From assembly GCA_003290165.1 (NCBI GenBank), contig QNQO01000602.1:372001-436000 (forward strand): 64,000 nucleotides of DNA, written 5' to 3'. The notes under the pieces were generated by a model. It did no database searches. It saw nothing but the letters and a program-made list of their open reading frames with translations, and was not told where the DNA came from. This DNA comes from Berberis thunbergii. Taxonomy: Eukaryota; Streptophyta; Magnoliopsida; Ranunculales; Berberidaceae. A program made the position numbers and the translations under genes. This document shows, one piece after another, positions 1 to 13,978 of this stretch (position 1 is the first letter of the stretch; every line of letters starts with the position of its first letter).

Positions 1-585
1 CAATCGCTGACAGCGTGCCTTGTTTACATGTGATCAAACCTTGAAAGTTTGTGTAATTTTATCACAAGAATCCACAACAAGCCAAAAAATAGAAGTTTAT
101 TTACAGTGAACACAAAAATTTAGTAGTTGGCTGACCGAATTATTTGGCTTAACATACTCAGACCTTATACATCAGAAACAACTAGTCCCAACTGTTCATA
201 CATTCCTCATCAGTCACAAGCAAGTAACAAGCAAACCCTAGTGCTTCTTTGTGATGCTTACATTTATTTCTTTAATAGGTATGAGCGTAACTTTCAGTAA
301 CAAATCAAACTAAAAAAAAAAAAAACTCAAGATCAACAACAAAAAGGTAAGACACTCGTCAAGTCTAAAGGAATTGTACAAAACAAGTCATTTTTGTCCA
401 TAACCAAACAAATCTCTATTTCGGATTAGAATTTAACAAAAAGAAAGGGAGAGAGACTATCAAAAGCAACCGCAAAGAAATTCTAGAAGTTGAATGAACT
501 CAAACAGATCCTTAGCACACAGCACACATGTATGCCTTGACAAGAAAATTAATCTAGACTGATAAGATACAATTTGCATACTTAC
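1..585 (-). other. intron 5 of mitochondrial malate dehydrogenase (partial)
   Basis: The exon ending at 586 is followed on the minus strand by a GTAAGT donor at 585-580. No conserved downstream MDH coding sequence (the segment following SMA) was found in 1-580 on either strand, so this stretch is read as intron. It is AT-rich with short A runs and no recognisable element. Confidence 0.7.
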
Positions 586-3359
<2,774 letters not shown>

Positions 3360-3540
3360 TTTGGTGGAGACGGAGAGATGAAGAGAGTGGTGAAGCTGCA
3401 GTGAGAAATGAGAATTGAGTTGAGAAATGGAGAGAGTGGAGAGGTTGAGCTTTTTGAGAAGTCCGCCCGTGTTTGGAGATGTGTTAGTTGGGACTTTCGA
3501 AGGAACCTGTTTGCACCGTCCAAATAAACCCCATTTCTAC
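3360..3540 (-). promoter_or_regulatory. 5'UTR and proximal promoter of mitochondrial malate dehydrogenase
   Basis: About 180 bp between the MDH start codon and the edge of a hAT-like insertion. On the coding strand it is pyrimidine-rich near the ATG, as in plant leaders. I see no convincing TATA box. Any promoter element further than about 180 bp from the ATG must lie within or beyond the inserted element. Confidence 0.45.
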
Positions 3541-4342
3541 TGGGGGCGGGCATTTATGACCGAAAGCTCGGACAGAACCGACAACCAAATCGATCGGGTC
3601 GGTTTGGATCGGTTTTTATTAATTATAAATACTACGATTTTAAAAGCCCGACCCGGCCTGAAGTTTCTGGTCCTGGCCTCAGCTTTCATTTCTGAAGCCT
3701 GTCGAGTAATTGGCCCGACCCGAATTAAATAGTTAAAATTTAAAAAGTAAAAACCCTAAATTTAAATGCTTCATTCAACAATATTGTTTCATTCAACTGT
3801 GATTCCAGCAAGGATCGAGAAGTCGCAACAACGAGGAGTAGATCCATTTTAGGCCCCTATGCCACCATATCCTGAAGCAGGATCTGAGAGATCGGAGCAC
3901 CGAATTGCAGTTTTTAGATTGCTACAGTAGAAGAAATTTCGATCTTGGTCATTGGAGGAGGATGAATGTCGACGAGGGCTTGGAGGGGTCGATGGGGAGA
4001 TGAAATGGAAACTATGAACCAACTTCGACGAGGCCTGAAGAGCGGTCTTGCGGTGTTGAGCATTCTTGAGGTCTTGAGGTGTGTGGGCAGTCGTCCCAGA
4101 CACCTCCTCCTACACTGCTTCCATCTCTCGACTAATTAAGCATAGAGAGTAATTCGGTTATAAATTAAGGACTTTGGGCTGAACTTCAAGGACCAAAATC
4201 GGCCCGAAATTCGGTTTATCGAGGGCCCGGTTAACCGGTCAACTCGGTTCGGTTTCGGGCCTCATAAATACGGGCTTAAATTTTTCGGGTTGATTTTTGG
4301 TTTTTACTTTTTAGGCCGGTTACCCGGACCTACCTAGCTCTA
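3541..4342. mobile_element. non-autonomous hAT-like element in the MDH upstream region
   Basis: About 800 bp flanked by an 8-bp near-duplication, ATTTCTAC (3533-3540) and ATTTCTAA (4343-4350). The termini are weakly inverted (TGGGGGCGGGCA on the left; the right end read in reverse is TAGAGCTAGGTAGG). Both subterminal zones are dense in CCGAACCG, CCCGACCC and CCGGTTAACC type motifs typical of plant hAT-derived elements. The middle (3780-4130) has a different composition and may be captured host sequence that I cannot identify. No transposase ORF is present. Confidence 0.6.
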
Positions 4343-4414
4343 ATTTCTAAAATACTAGGCACTGTAGAAGAGTTCCCAAATAAATAACCTGTTTTTTCGT
4401 TGGTTTATGTCACT

Positions 4415-5362
4415 TAGGCAAATGAGTCGAGGAAATGCGGATTCAAACCGAGCCGAACCATTTTACTTTAAACGGTTCGAATTTTAATTTATAATTTGGA
4501 TACAATCCGGATCCGTTATAAAATGGTATGAGTCTGGTTTCATTTATTAAAAATGAAATGGTCCGGGTTGGACCCATTTTAAATAAGATTGTACAGGGAA
4601 AACCTAAAATATAAAAACAGTAAACGGAAAAATTCCCTAATAAGATCTTCTCTCTCTGTCGTTTCTCACCTTCTCTTTTCTTCTCTACTGTAATATTCAA
4701 TCTTCATCCCTCGGTCTAATAGAGAATCAAATATCGCACAGAGAGCAGCAGCAGCAGAGGACGAATCTTTGTTTTGTTTGTTCCCAAAAGTTGGCCCCTT
4801 AAGCAATCCAAGGTACTCTTTATCTTATCAATATTCTTCAATTGCAGTTCAAATCAGACTTCTTGATCTTGATTCACCCTTCAATTCTTCGATTCGATTC
4901 GCATTTGTGCATTTTTTTTATTATAATGTCGTTGACCTAAGTGTATGAGTCCATCAATCTTTCGATTGCATTTGCAAGAAATCTAGCGTTTTTAATTCAG
5001 CTGGGTTCTAAACAAAATTTATAATGTTGTAATGTTGTTGCTTGCAGCTTGAGATGCATCAAATATACAGTTATAAAGGACTTAACAAACTTAATTCAGG
5101 ATTATATTCACTGTTTTTAGGATTTGATTTTTATGTTCGGGAAGTCTTTAAGGACCATACATGGATTTGATTTTTAAATCATTGTGTTTTCAGTTGTGTA
5201 ATTTGGAACCGTTTGGAACCGGACCGTTCCAAACGGTTCAAGTTAGGTTCGATCCCAATGTTCAAAATGAGGGAATCCGGACCGGATCGGAACCGTTAAT
5301 TTTAAACGGCTTGAGTTTGGTTTCTCAAATTTTGGAACCGATCCGCGGACCGTGCCCACCCA
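4415..5362 (-). mobile_element. non-autonomous hAT-like element with leader-like internal cargo
   Basis: The right end, read in reverse, starts TGGGTGGGCACGGTCCGCGG and continues through GGATCGGTTCCAAA and AACCGTTTGGAACGG motifs. It aligns over about 160 bp with the left end of the element at 24340. The left end (GGCAAATGAGTCGAGGA...) matches that element's right end in reverse, so the two are the same family in opposite orientation. The flanking 8-mers ATGTCACT and TAATCACT are an imperfect target duplication. The interior (4640-5090) looks like a gene leader on the plus strand: CT-rich sequence with CAG repeats, a donor-like AAG/GTACTC at 4810-4817, and an acceptor-like TTGCAG near 5042-5047. 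No transposase is present. Confidence 0.65.
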
Positions 5363-6889
5363 TAATCACTACCAAGTCCAACTACCCCAGTAAAAAAATA
5401 CTAGATATTTTAAATGTTCCATATTAAAATATACGAAATTACAAATACATGTATATCATAAAGGGCCTTGCTAAATAAAACCACCACTTTTACTGATGGA
5501 TACCACCAACTCAATTTTTTTTTTTTTTTTGGATATGCTGAAGGACACCACCATTATAAAGTCCTTTGCACTCAGTGTTCATCTTCTTATCCATCTCTCT
5601 CTCCATCACAAACAATACCACCACCACCAGTACAACACCTTGCCCCGCCACTGCCAGCCTTCCCCCCCCCCCCCTATTTCTTTCTCCTCTTCATCTTTTC
5701 TTCTCTTCCTCTTCTTATTTTTCTCCCATCCTTTCCTCTTCATCTTCGTCTTCTCATATCTAGATTTCAGATGGTACCCAATTGGACATGAAAAACCCAA
5801 GTTTTTAGATGATAGATTAGATAGATAACCTTAACTCATATTAAGATTTTCCATTAATATGAGTTGAGTCATTCACCATCAACTGTTTATCCTTACTAAA
5901 CTTAACTCTCGTGTCTATTTTTATAGCCCCATAAAACAATGACCTTAACTTACGTTTATCAACAATTAAAGAAAACAAACTGGAATGAGCATTTTACTTG
6001 GTGAAATTTTGCGTAAATTATTGTGGTAACGACTAGGTTGTGGTAAGGTTATCAAGGATATTCATGTAGTTTTAGTGACTCTTTTGGTGGCCACGAATCA
6101 TGTAGACTCTGGTAGCAATGGTCATGCAACTTGACTTGGAGGAGTAAAATTCAAGCAAAAATATCATAACACGCTCATACTCATAGAGTTGTTTATTGCC
6201 TCCACTTGAGGATCTCTTCTTAGCTTAATTAGCTCTTTGTCTTGTAGCCATTACCAATATGTTATGCACATGATAAATTTTTTATGAAATAAACCATCAT
6301 ATTGTTGCCTTGCAGCTTCCCCTTGCTAAAAACACAAAAATTTGTAGCTAGAAATACATAAAAGCTTCCCCTTAGTGAATTTTTTGCATGCATAGTATAT
6401 AAAAACACAACAAAAACTCGTCATTTGCATAATGAACACTTAAATTTGCAATTTTATGCGAGCTCCACACTCACTTTTGCATACTAAAATGTGACTACAA
6501 TAAAAAAAATAAAAATAAAAACTCGCAACGGCTCATGCGACTTTGTCCAAAATCGCCAGAAAGACTATGATGCAGCGAAACCTTGAGAGTCTAAGACAAA
6601 TCCAAAATAACAAATTCTCGTATTTCAATATTTTTATTGCAGGGTCTCCTTTCATTGGTGGCGGTCTCTTCAATCGAAGTTGGTTTTTCTCATGAAGAAT
6701 TTGATTGACCGGAACGGAGAACTGTGTGTGTTTTACCGAATGAGGAGTCTCTTGTTGAAGAGATAAAATACAGTAAAAAGATCAAATAAATCAAATTTTT
6801 CTTATATATACATTGCATTTTTGTTTTCTAAAAGGCTAGAAATAAAAAAAGCTAGGACGTTTTAACTTCAATCCACTTTGTGAAATGGT
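5363..6889. other. intergenic, no gene recognised
   Basis: AT-rich sequence with a T run near 5516-5530 and a pyrimidine-rich, CCACCACCA-containing stretch at 5560-5760. That stretch keeps several frames open simply because it has few stop trinucleotides. No homologous protein motif was seen. Confidence 0.5.
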
Positions 6890-8290
6890 TGGTTGCCACA
6901 ATCATCAAATTCTTATGCATTGGAGAGTTTAATTGATCGGAACGGTGAACTAGGTGTATTTGTTCTACTAGCAGAGGAGTCTTTTGGTGGGGAACGTGTT
7001 GTACGCTTGTCACCCTTTTTTATCGACCTTTTTATCTGCATTTGTTTGTGCAGGTTGACAATCTTTTTCAGGTATATCTGGTGCCTTATCACTATTTTTT
7101 TCATCACCCCACAATGCATAGCGTTTTTCCATGGAAAAGATTTCGGCAAGAGTTTTGTTCGATTTCATGGTCAATTTGCCATACAATAGGTGATATGCAG
7201 GCAAACCCTTCTTGAAATCTAAAGATGTAATTTGGTCATCACCCTCATTTATGCTCGCCCTTTCTGCCTTGAATCTTTTAATGAAGTCTCGGAGAGATTC
7301 ATTTGATTTTTTTCATGTTGAAAAGGTAGTCATCAACATGCTTTTTGATGGTTCGATAGGATGAATACTCCTTTGCAAAAACAAGGGGGAGCTCCCCAAA
7401 GTTGTTGATCGACCGAGGGGTCAAAGTGTGGAGCCAATCTTAGGCCACTCTTTGTAAAGTCATAGCAATTATTTTGCTCATTAGTGGATCAACATTTTTG
7501 TAGTGTCATGACACTTCGGAAATGCTTCAAGTGTTTCCCGGGATCAGAATCTCCTTTGAAATGAGTAAAGGTTGGTATGGTAAACTTCGGAAATGCGCAA
7601 AGCATTTTTTAAACTTTCCATGACCCATGAGTTCCTCAACTACTAATTGATAATATGTGCTACATCATCAACTCTCAAAGGCATGGGTGCATCCTGCTGT
7701 TCGGCTACATGGTAGGGCAGTCTGCGCCGCTTAGCGACATGGCAATTTTGGGAAAAGTTAATATAGTGATCCATATTTGATCCTCTGTGTTGTTCACATC
7801 TATCAGGATTTTGTCTTCTGCACCGACCACTCATATTTGACATCATCTGTGACCCTAACCTTGAGTGTATAGTTGCTTGGGAGGCACATTTGCTCATGGC
7901 CCTAATCTTGAATGAATGCTTCTAGATGAAATATTTTCCCTCAGTGGATGACTACTTCTGCTCTGATGCATATGGTCTACTGGCAGATGACGATGTGTCT
8001 TCTGCCTTGGCTGTATACTCGCTAATCGCTCTACCACCAAATTTTGGTCCTCCAATATTTTAGTCAAATTGGCAATCTGACTTGCGAGATTTTCTTGTAG
8101 TTTCGTCTCCATTGAACTCGATTGTTGGGCAGATGTTTGCCCTTGATTGTTTGCCGGCAGTGGCAGATCCACTACCAGTGGTTGTTTGGCTAGTGGAGAC
8201 TGAATTTGTGGCAGTAATGGCGGTCCTATACGGGTAAATGATTGTGCAACATTATTTTTGCTAGTTTGTTTTCGGGTTCCCACCATTGTG
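6890..8290 (-). pseudogene. decayed Ty3/Gypsy gag fragment
   Basis: On the minus strand a gag-like N terminus begins with MVGTRKQTSKNN (ATG near 8285), followed by a Gln/Ser-rich region with a coiled-coil-like LASQIANLTKILEDQ segment. Further along (about 7600-7300), in shifting frames, are the Gypsy gag core signatures: FKGDSDPGKHLKHF-like, a DWLHTLTPRSINNFGEL segment, then FAKEYSSYRTIKKHVDDYLF. Several frameshifts and stops separate these blocks, so no protein is made. Part of the distal gag (motif GATCGGAACGG..GAACT) is duplicated at about 6695-6765 and 6925-6990. No LTR pair or pol was found around it. Confidence 0.65.
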
Positions 8291-8596
8291 TTGAAAAAGA
8301 ACTTTGAAAATAAAACTGTTTGTGAAAGAAAATTTAAAGTGAATGAATGAAAGTTTTTTTTTATCAAATGAAGAAGCTTGCAATGAGTTTGATTCAAGTT
8401 CTCATTGAAAGCACTAATTTTGTGGATGCAAATTTTCACCGGATCACGTGCTAATCACGCAGAGCAATCTGCATAAGATGGAGATTAATTCTTGACACCG
8501 GTGTGATGCCTAACATCGGAGTGCCTTTGGCTACCACAATGGTCGTCTTTGGCTTAACCGTTACACATTTTTACAGGTTTGATATCACCGGGATTT

Positions 8597-8656
8597 GTGG
8601 GCATCATTTTCAATTGTACAAGCTGTGGGGCATCATTTTCAATTGTACAAACTATG
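8597..8656. repeat. 30-bp tandem duplication
   Basis: A unit containing GGGCATCATTTTCAATTGTA occurs twice back to back (8600-8630 and 8631-8660) with one or two differences. It lies upstream of the decayed Gypsy gag. Confidence 0.7.
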
Positions 8657-8932
8657 TAGATTTTGTTGTACACACAACTAAGGATTGTGATTTTGCGAAA
8701 TTATGTGAAATTTCGCCGAACGTTTTGTTTTTTTGAAATTACAAAATGAAAAATGGCGAAAGAAAATTTTTCATTTTCTGAGGATTTTTTTTAAAAAAAA
8801 ATTTGAGGAATTTTCGTAAATTTCAAGTTTTTTCATAAAAATACAAATCAGCTACTAAAATTTACATTTTTTCGATGATTTTTTTCGTAAACTTTAAGTT
8901 TTTTTCTAATTAACATTCATTGTATTTATTTT

Positions 8933-9070
8933 AAACCACCCCCTAATTTCCTAATTATCACGTCTTTTACTTATATATTGATTTTTTAAACCACCCCCTA
9001 ATTTCCTAATTATCACGTCTTTTACTTATATATTGATTTTTTAAACTACTCATTAATTTTCTAATTATAG
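8933..9070. repeat. 55-bp tandem repeat, about 2.5 copies
   Basis: Units start at 8933, 8988 and 9043 with AAACCACCCCCTAATTTCC (third copy AAACTACTCATTAATTTTC). The first two are essentially identical and the third is diverged and partial. Surrounding sequence from 8740 to 9300 is AT-rich without genes. Confidence 0.85.
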
Positions 9071-9326
9071 GCATTTTAGTTTCCTTTAATGTGTTTAATA
9101 CATTTATTTACTTGCATATTATTTTTTCACATATTTAATATTCCCTCAAAATTTATTATATATTTTATTTATCCTCGAATTTTTTACGTTTTTTCTTTAC
9201 ACACCAAAATATTTCTTAAAATCAGGAAACCAATACTAACTCGAAAAATGAAATCACAATCCTTGCACACAAAACATTAATTTTTTATTAGATTCGTGCT
9301 TTGGATTCACTGATGTTATCATGAAG

Positions 9327-9480
9327 CCCCCATTCTAAGGAGCGAGGGAAAAAGAGTGAGGTGGGGGCGAGGGCCGCCCACCACCATCCAACATCCTCGA
9401 GATGTGCTAATGGACAACATCTCGAGGATGTTGGATGGTGGCGGGGGACCTAGCCCCCACCTCGCTCCCTAGAAGGGCTC
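9327..9480. mobile_element. foldback MITE (Mutator-like target duplication)
   Basis: A 154-bp element that is nearly one long hairpin. A perfect 25-bp inverted core lies at 9381-9405 and 9417-9441 around an 11-base loop, and the outer arms (GGAGCGAGG...GTGGGGGC) also pair imperfectly. It is flanked by an identical 10-bp duplication TATCATGAAG at 9317-9326 and 9481-9490. Long inverted arms with a 9-11 bp duplication fit a Mutator-type MITE. It is GC-rich in AT-rich surroundings. Confidence 0.8.
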
Positions 9481-9981
9481 TATCATGAAGATTATTTGTT
9501 GGATTTTCTTAACTAAAGTAAAGTTGATTGACTTTTGTGCGTAGTCCTTTGATTATTAATGAGCTTGAACTAATTTGGAGAAGTTTAGGCCTTTGGTACA
9601 ATATTAATCATGAACTAAATTTCACGAGGATGATTCTGGCTTTATGTCATGTATTTTGTCTATAAATAAAATCTCATTGAAATTGCTATCATTGACCTTG
9701 TAAAAAATAATCTAACATGATTTACAATTGGGTAACTGGGTTTGACTGAATATGATGATGGGTTGAAAACTGAGTCCACTCGTTGGATTTGACTCAAGTA
9801 ATAATTTTTAAGAGTTTAATTTCATTAAGGTCCATGAGTCAACCCAGTGATTTTCTTTCTCAAATTTCGATAATAGAATTTATAAGACTTCCTATAAAGT
9901 TGAAATTAATATTGCAATAACATTGATTTAGAACTGTGATTACAAACCCATGTCTTACCATTGTTGGAAGTCTTTATAAAT

Positions 9982-10971
9982 TGTTGGAAATATGGCTTTT
10001 TAAAATAAAAGAAAATGGGTGTTTAACAGGCTTTGAACCCTGGACCTCTCTCCTATTTTGATATATGGATCACTCTCTAAAATTTAGTCTCATATCTATT
10101 ATACAACTCTTTGTGGTAGAGTTTATAAGAAGATAGTTAGGACTTGGGCTTGGACCCCTTGGGGGTACCACTCTTTTATGAGGAGGGGAGAGATAGACTC
10201 TCGCGTCCGCCACCGTCCGTCCGGGTCGAGTCATTTAGAAAGCAACCCATTCTTTTTGCTACAAATTTATTTAATGTAAATAAATTTTGAATTTCTAAAA
10301 GAGTGAATGAATCTAGACAGAATTGTGTACTTGTATCTAGACATCTTTCTAAATCAAAATCAAACGTTTGCATGAGTTGCGCCGTGATCTACTCTCCCAC
10401 GTTTTCCACGTTTTTTTATTTGCCTTCTCCGCGCGAATTATGCTTATGAACCTGCCCTATTTTTCATATTTCCAATGAATGGTATTCGCCCTATAAATAC
10501 CATAGACTTATAGCTTCAAAAAAAAATAGAAAGAAAAAAAAACAAAACAGTTTTTTACAAACGAAATCAGAGAGAACAACAAGAGAGTTTTGCAAAAACA
10601 TTTTGAAATCGTTTTTTTTTTTCATTTTTTGCAAACAGTATTCATTTAACTTCTCAAATCAAAAAGAGTTTTTGTATGTTGTTGATTTATATCAAATGTA
10701 TTGGTGATTTCGAGCAAAACAGAGTTTAAGGGTGAAAGTATTCTGTTCATCAACTGTGCAATTCTTGAACGAGACAGAGAAAATTCTGGGTTGTTTTATC
10801 CTGGGGACAGCGGGGCTAATACACTGCTTGCACGATTTTGGGCAGAGCCGCGAAACGTCTTAAAGAAAGCGACCTAGTCCGCGACTCAACCCAAGAATAA
10901 TTGGTATCTCTGTTCCTAATTTTTTATTCGAAACTTTTACAGCAGTTGAATCTTATACAGAAGTTACAACA
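9982..10971 (+). mobile_element. possible solo Copia-type LTR
   Basis: Begins TGTTGGAAATATGG, a common Copia LTR start, and may end at GTTACAACA, giving short inverted ends. It contains a TATAAATA box near 10491 and a leader-like stretch with GCGACTCAACCC (10880) and TTGGTATCT (10901), the latter resembling a Copia primer-binding site. No target duplication was found and no second copy exists here, so the boundaries are uncertain. Confidence 0.3.
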
Positions 10972-11520
10972 AACATGTATGTTAAGGGTGAATTTACTTC
11001 ATAGATTGATTTGTTTTTGAAGCTTGAATTGTTCATAGATTTCCTTTGTTTTTCAAAGAATGTTTGATTACATTAGTATGTTTATTTGCATTTGCATAAA
11101 GATTCGGATTTGAGTTTTTTGCATTTGGTATTGTTCGTATGCTTAATGTTTGTGTGAAATTTATGATTTATATTTGCATATTGGAATTTGCTTGAGTAAA
11201 ACATCTAATACATTATACTAGCAAACATGGTCAGTATATGAGTTTTCAAAATACTTGAAAATGTCTCACTGTGACATTTTAGCTGCTGCTCCATATACAA
11301 CAGTTACAACATAAACTCATGATTTTATTTTTGATAAGGAGTAATTATTGAATATGTGCAATAATATTTGGTCAATTCAGGTAATACGAGTCTTAAATGG
11401 TAATACAAGTCTTAAATGGTAAACTTTATATATTGGATCACAAATTGATAAAATAATAAGGAATCTTGTAATCATGAAGGTGTAGTTTGGTCCAGTCTAC
11501 ACTATGAGGCCCACTTGTGT

Positions 11521-11696
11521 TTTTTTTTTTTTTTTTTGAAAAGTGAGTTGGGTTTTTATAGGATCCCATAACCTATCCACAAGGTGCAACCTACATGTCA
11601 ACACCATAAGAAAGTAACCATGCCGCCGGCGGGTCTCGAACCTAGGACGTGGGGGATAAACCCACATAGCCCTAACCACTTGACCATAACACCATT
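11521..11696 (-). mobile_element. tRNA-derived SINE with poly(A) tail and target duplication
   Basis: On the minus strand the body starts AATGGTGTTATGGTCAAG and carries a pol III A-box-like TGGTCAAGTGGTTAGG (about 11670-11685) and a B box GGTTCGAGACC (about 11633-11643). It ends in an A run of about 17 bases (11537-11521). It is flanked by direct copies of GGCCCACTTGTGTTT at 11508-11522 and 11697-11711. Together these define a recent-looking SINE insertion of about 176 bp. Confidence 0.88.
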
Positions 11697-11845
11697 GGCC
11701 CACTTGTGTTTGGGCAAGTTTCTATATATTAAGCTCGACTAGCTCAACTTTGGTATTTATTTCGATCCAATACAATTATAAATCTGTTTGCATTATGTTT
11801 AGCATAATTTTGTGGTCTTGCCCATTTACTTTGTCGGGCGAGCAT

Positions 11846-11988
11846 GGTTTTTATAGGATCCCAGAATTTATTAAATACTAGAACTGGTCAACACACCATA
11901 AACTGATAAAGATGTCGCAAACTGGGTTCGAACCCATGACCAAGTGGTACCATCCGCCAAGCTCCAACCGTTGAGTTGTCATGCCATT
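11846..11988 (-). mobile_element. tRNA-derived SINE, second copy, tail missing
   Basis: Same family as the copy at 11521: it shares the start AATGG, the B box GGTTCGAACCC (about 11926-11936) and the 3' segment GGGATCCTATAAAAACC. The A run and a target duplication are absent, so it is older or 3'-truncated. Confidence 0.7.
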
Positions 11989-12669
11989 GGCTTGGACTTA
12001 AGTTATTAAGTAAACTTTCGACTCAACTGAATTTTAGATCCAATTTGGAGTCATTCCCCTTCAGATTGCCTATGCCTAATCTATGCTTGGGCTTATGTGT
12101 TTCAAGCCTATCATAGAATATGTAATAAAAAAATTTGGTTACTCGGTAATATATTTGGATAAATTCAAAATTGACCTAACTATTTTAGGTTTTATTTGAA
12201 CTATTGCATCCTGATCAACTTCAACTTGGTTTAATTGGTCATGTGTCCTTGTAGAATTGCCGAGGCAATTTTAGTTTGGGCATATTGTATTCCAATTTTT
12301 AAAATGAACTTTTTTAATCAAAGTTGAGATTTATAAACTAAAGTTCATAAAATGCTACAATTTTGAATGGTCATTCGCTCTATAAGTTTGACCATTCTAT
12401 AAGTCACTTAAGATAATAAATCATAATTATATTTGCCAAATGTATCTATTAGGTTTTAGGTAATTTAGTGGGGCAAAATAGACTTCATGGGTTGGAGAGA
12501 TGAAGATAACTATACTTCCCAAAGGAAGAGGAAGTGTTTGAAATCAAACCTAATTTGAAAGTTAGTCTTGAATGTGACTTGATCACCAAGTGGGGGAATT
12601 GCATGTTTATTCATTACCCAAAGGTGGGCTTAGATGATGCACAGTTGACCCGCAGAATGGAATGATACT

Positions 12670-13208
12670 TGATGATACATCAAATAAGACAGACATTTTG
12701 GCTGCACATGTGGCAAAGACTGTCCATCACGAGAAACAAGTGTCCTAAGACCAGGTCGATGTATAAAGCTCAAAAAAGGCAAATCTGGTAAAAAAAAACC
12801 AAACATGGTTCGTTAGAATAAATCATATAATAAGAGGCCCAAATTCAGGCCCAATAAGTTTTCCCTCAAGGGAGAGGAATGTTACATAGAAAAATAGTCG
12901 TGGAGGGAGTTACGCCTCCACAAACGTGCCTTCATAAAAGGGGAGACTGTTACAGAGAACGTCTTCCCTCGTTGCTCCTCACATGCTTAAGTTACGCATG
13001 GAATTAACTGCAACCATTATAAAAGGGAAATGGAACATTCGACAAAAGTATGCAATTTTAACTGAGTTCTGTCCAGTTTTATCTCCATCTCCAACTGAAT
13101 TACTAACTGAAGCATCGGAGTGCCTTCGGCCACAAAAAGGTGGGATTTGGCAATCTAACAGTTATTTTGTAGGTTTTACTTGTTGGAGACTAGATTTTAG
13201 ATGGATCA
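12670..13208 (+). repeat. 5' LTR of Gypsy copy 1
   Basis: 539 bp, begins TGATGATACATCAAATAAGA and ends TTTTAGATGGATCA. It aligns along its whole length with 23554-24072 and with 44227-44761. Shared landmarks are GTCGTGGAGGGAGTTA, GCCTTCATAAAAGGGGAGAC (promoter-like TATA-poor region), CACATGCTTAAG and the AGTGCCTTCG motif near the 3' end. Confidence 0.92.
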
Positions 13209-13232
13209 GTTTGGCGCCATCCGCGAGAAACG
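13209..13232 (+). other. primer-binding site region of Gypsy copy 1
   Basis: Immediately after the 5' LTR the sequence reads GTTTGGCGCCATCCGCGAGA. TGGCGCC directly downstream of the LTR is the usual start of plant Gypsy primer-binding sites. The exact primer tRNA cannot be fixed by eye. Confidence 0.65.
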
Positions 13233-13978
13233 ACAAGTTTTCCTTTCAAAAAGAGAATCCATATCGACAAAATTCTCTCAGTTCTGATCGACGACTGAAA
13301 GCGCCCCCAGAACAAAATGGCGCACTCTGTAGACCCTCAACCCAACAACAATTAAGACAATCCTTTCACCGGAGAAGCTGAACTACCAGTAGTGCACATC
13401 ACATATCTAAAAACGAACGTCGAGATGACAATTTTTGACAACAGAGAGCCACAACCAGAGGTGGCTTGAACACCCCACACGCCACCAAGGATTCTCTGTA
13501 GACTTGCTCATGGACCAGATGGAACATATGATCTAAATGGTGGAAAAGCTCACCCAAGAGCGTGCCCAATCCGCCGACCCCGTTCAAACAGCTCCCCAAC
13601 AAAACTTGGCTAACAAATTTCCTGTAGAACCATGACAGGTAAATCTCGAAAACAACAAACTACTTCACGATGGGACCCCCAAAGTGGCGAGACCCCTACT
13701 GAAATCCCATTTAGGATAACAGTCATAGATCCCAATATATTGTACCAACTAGCCAGACCACGATTCTCCGACGCACTCATGGTAACTCCTATGCTAAAGA
13801 AGTTCACTCCACCAAAGTTTGAAGCGTACGATGACACCACCGGCCCGACAGACCACTTGCAACACTTTCACCACATGATGTCGTTTAAATATAACATGAA
13901 ATCCATCTTATGCATAACATTTTCTGACAAGTCTCACCTCCATGACAATGAACTGGTTCACAGCCTACCACCTGATAG

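Noticed and set aside
7..580. further MDH exons
   Set aside because: No match to the expected downstream MDH protein segment was found on the minus strand. The sequence is A-rich and intron-like.
5468..5828. small protein genes in the pyrimidine-rich stretch
   Set aside because: Overlapping frames are open on both strands only because of low-complexity composition. No start context or motif was found.
11620..11696. tRNA gene on the minus strand
   Set aside because: A poly(A) tail and a 15-bp target duplication show a retroposed SINE rather than a tRNA gene.
13399..13840. minus-strand ORFs in the Gypsy gag region
   Set aside because: They are shadows of the plus-strand gag frame and share no recognisable domain.
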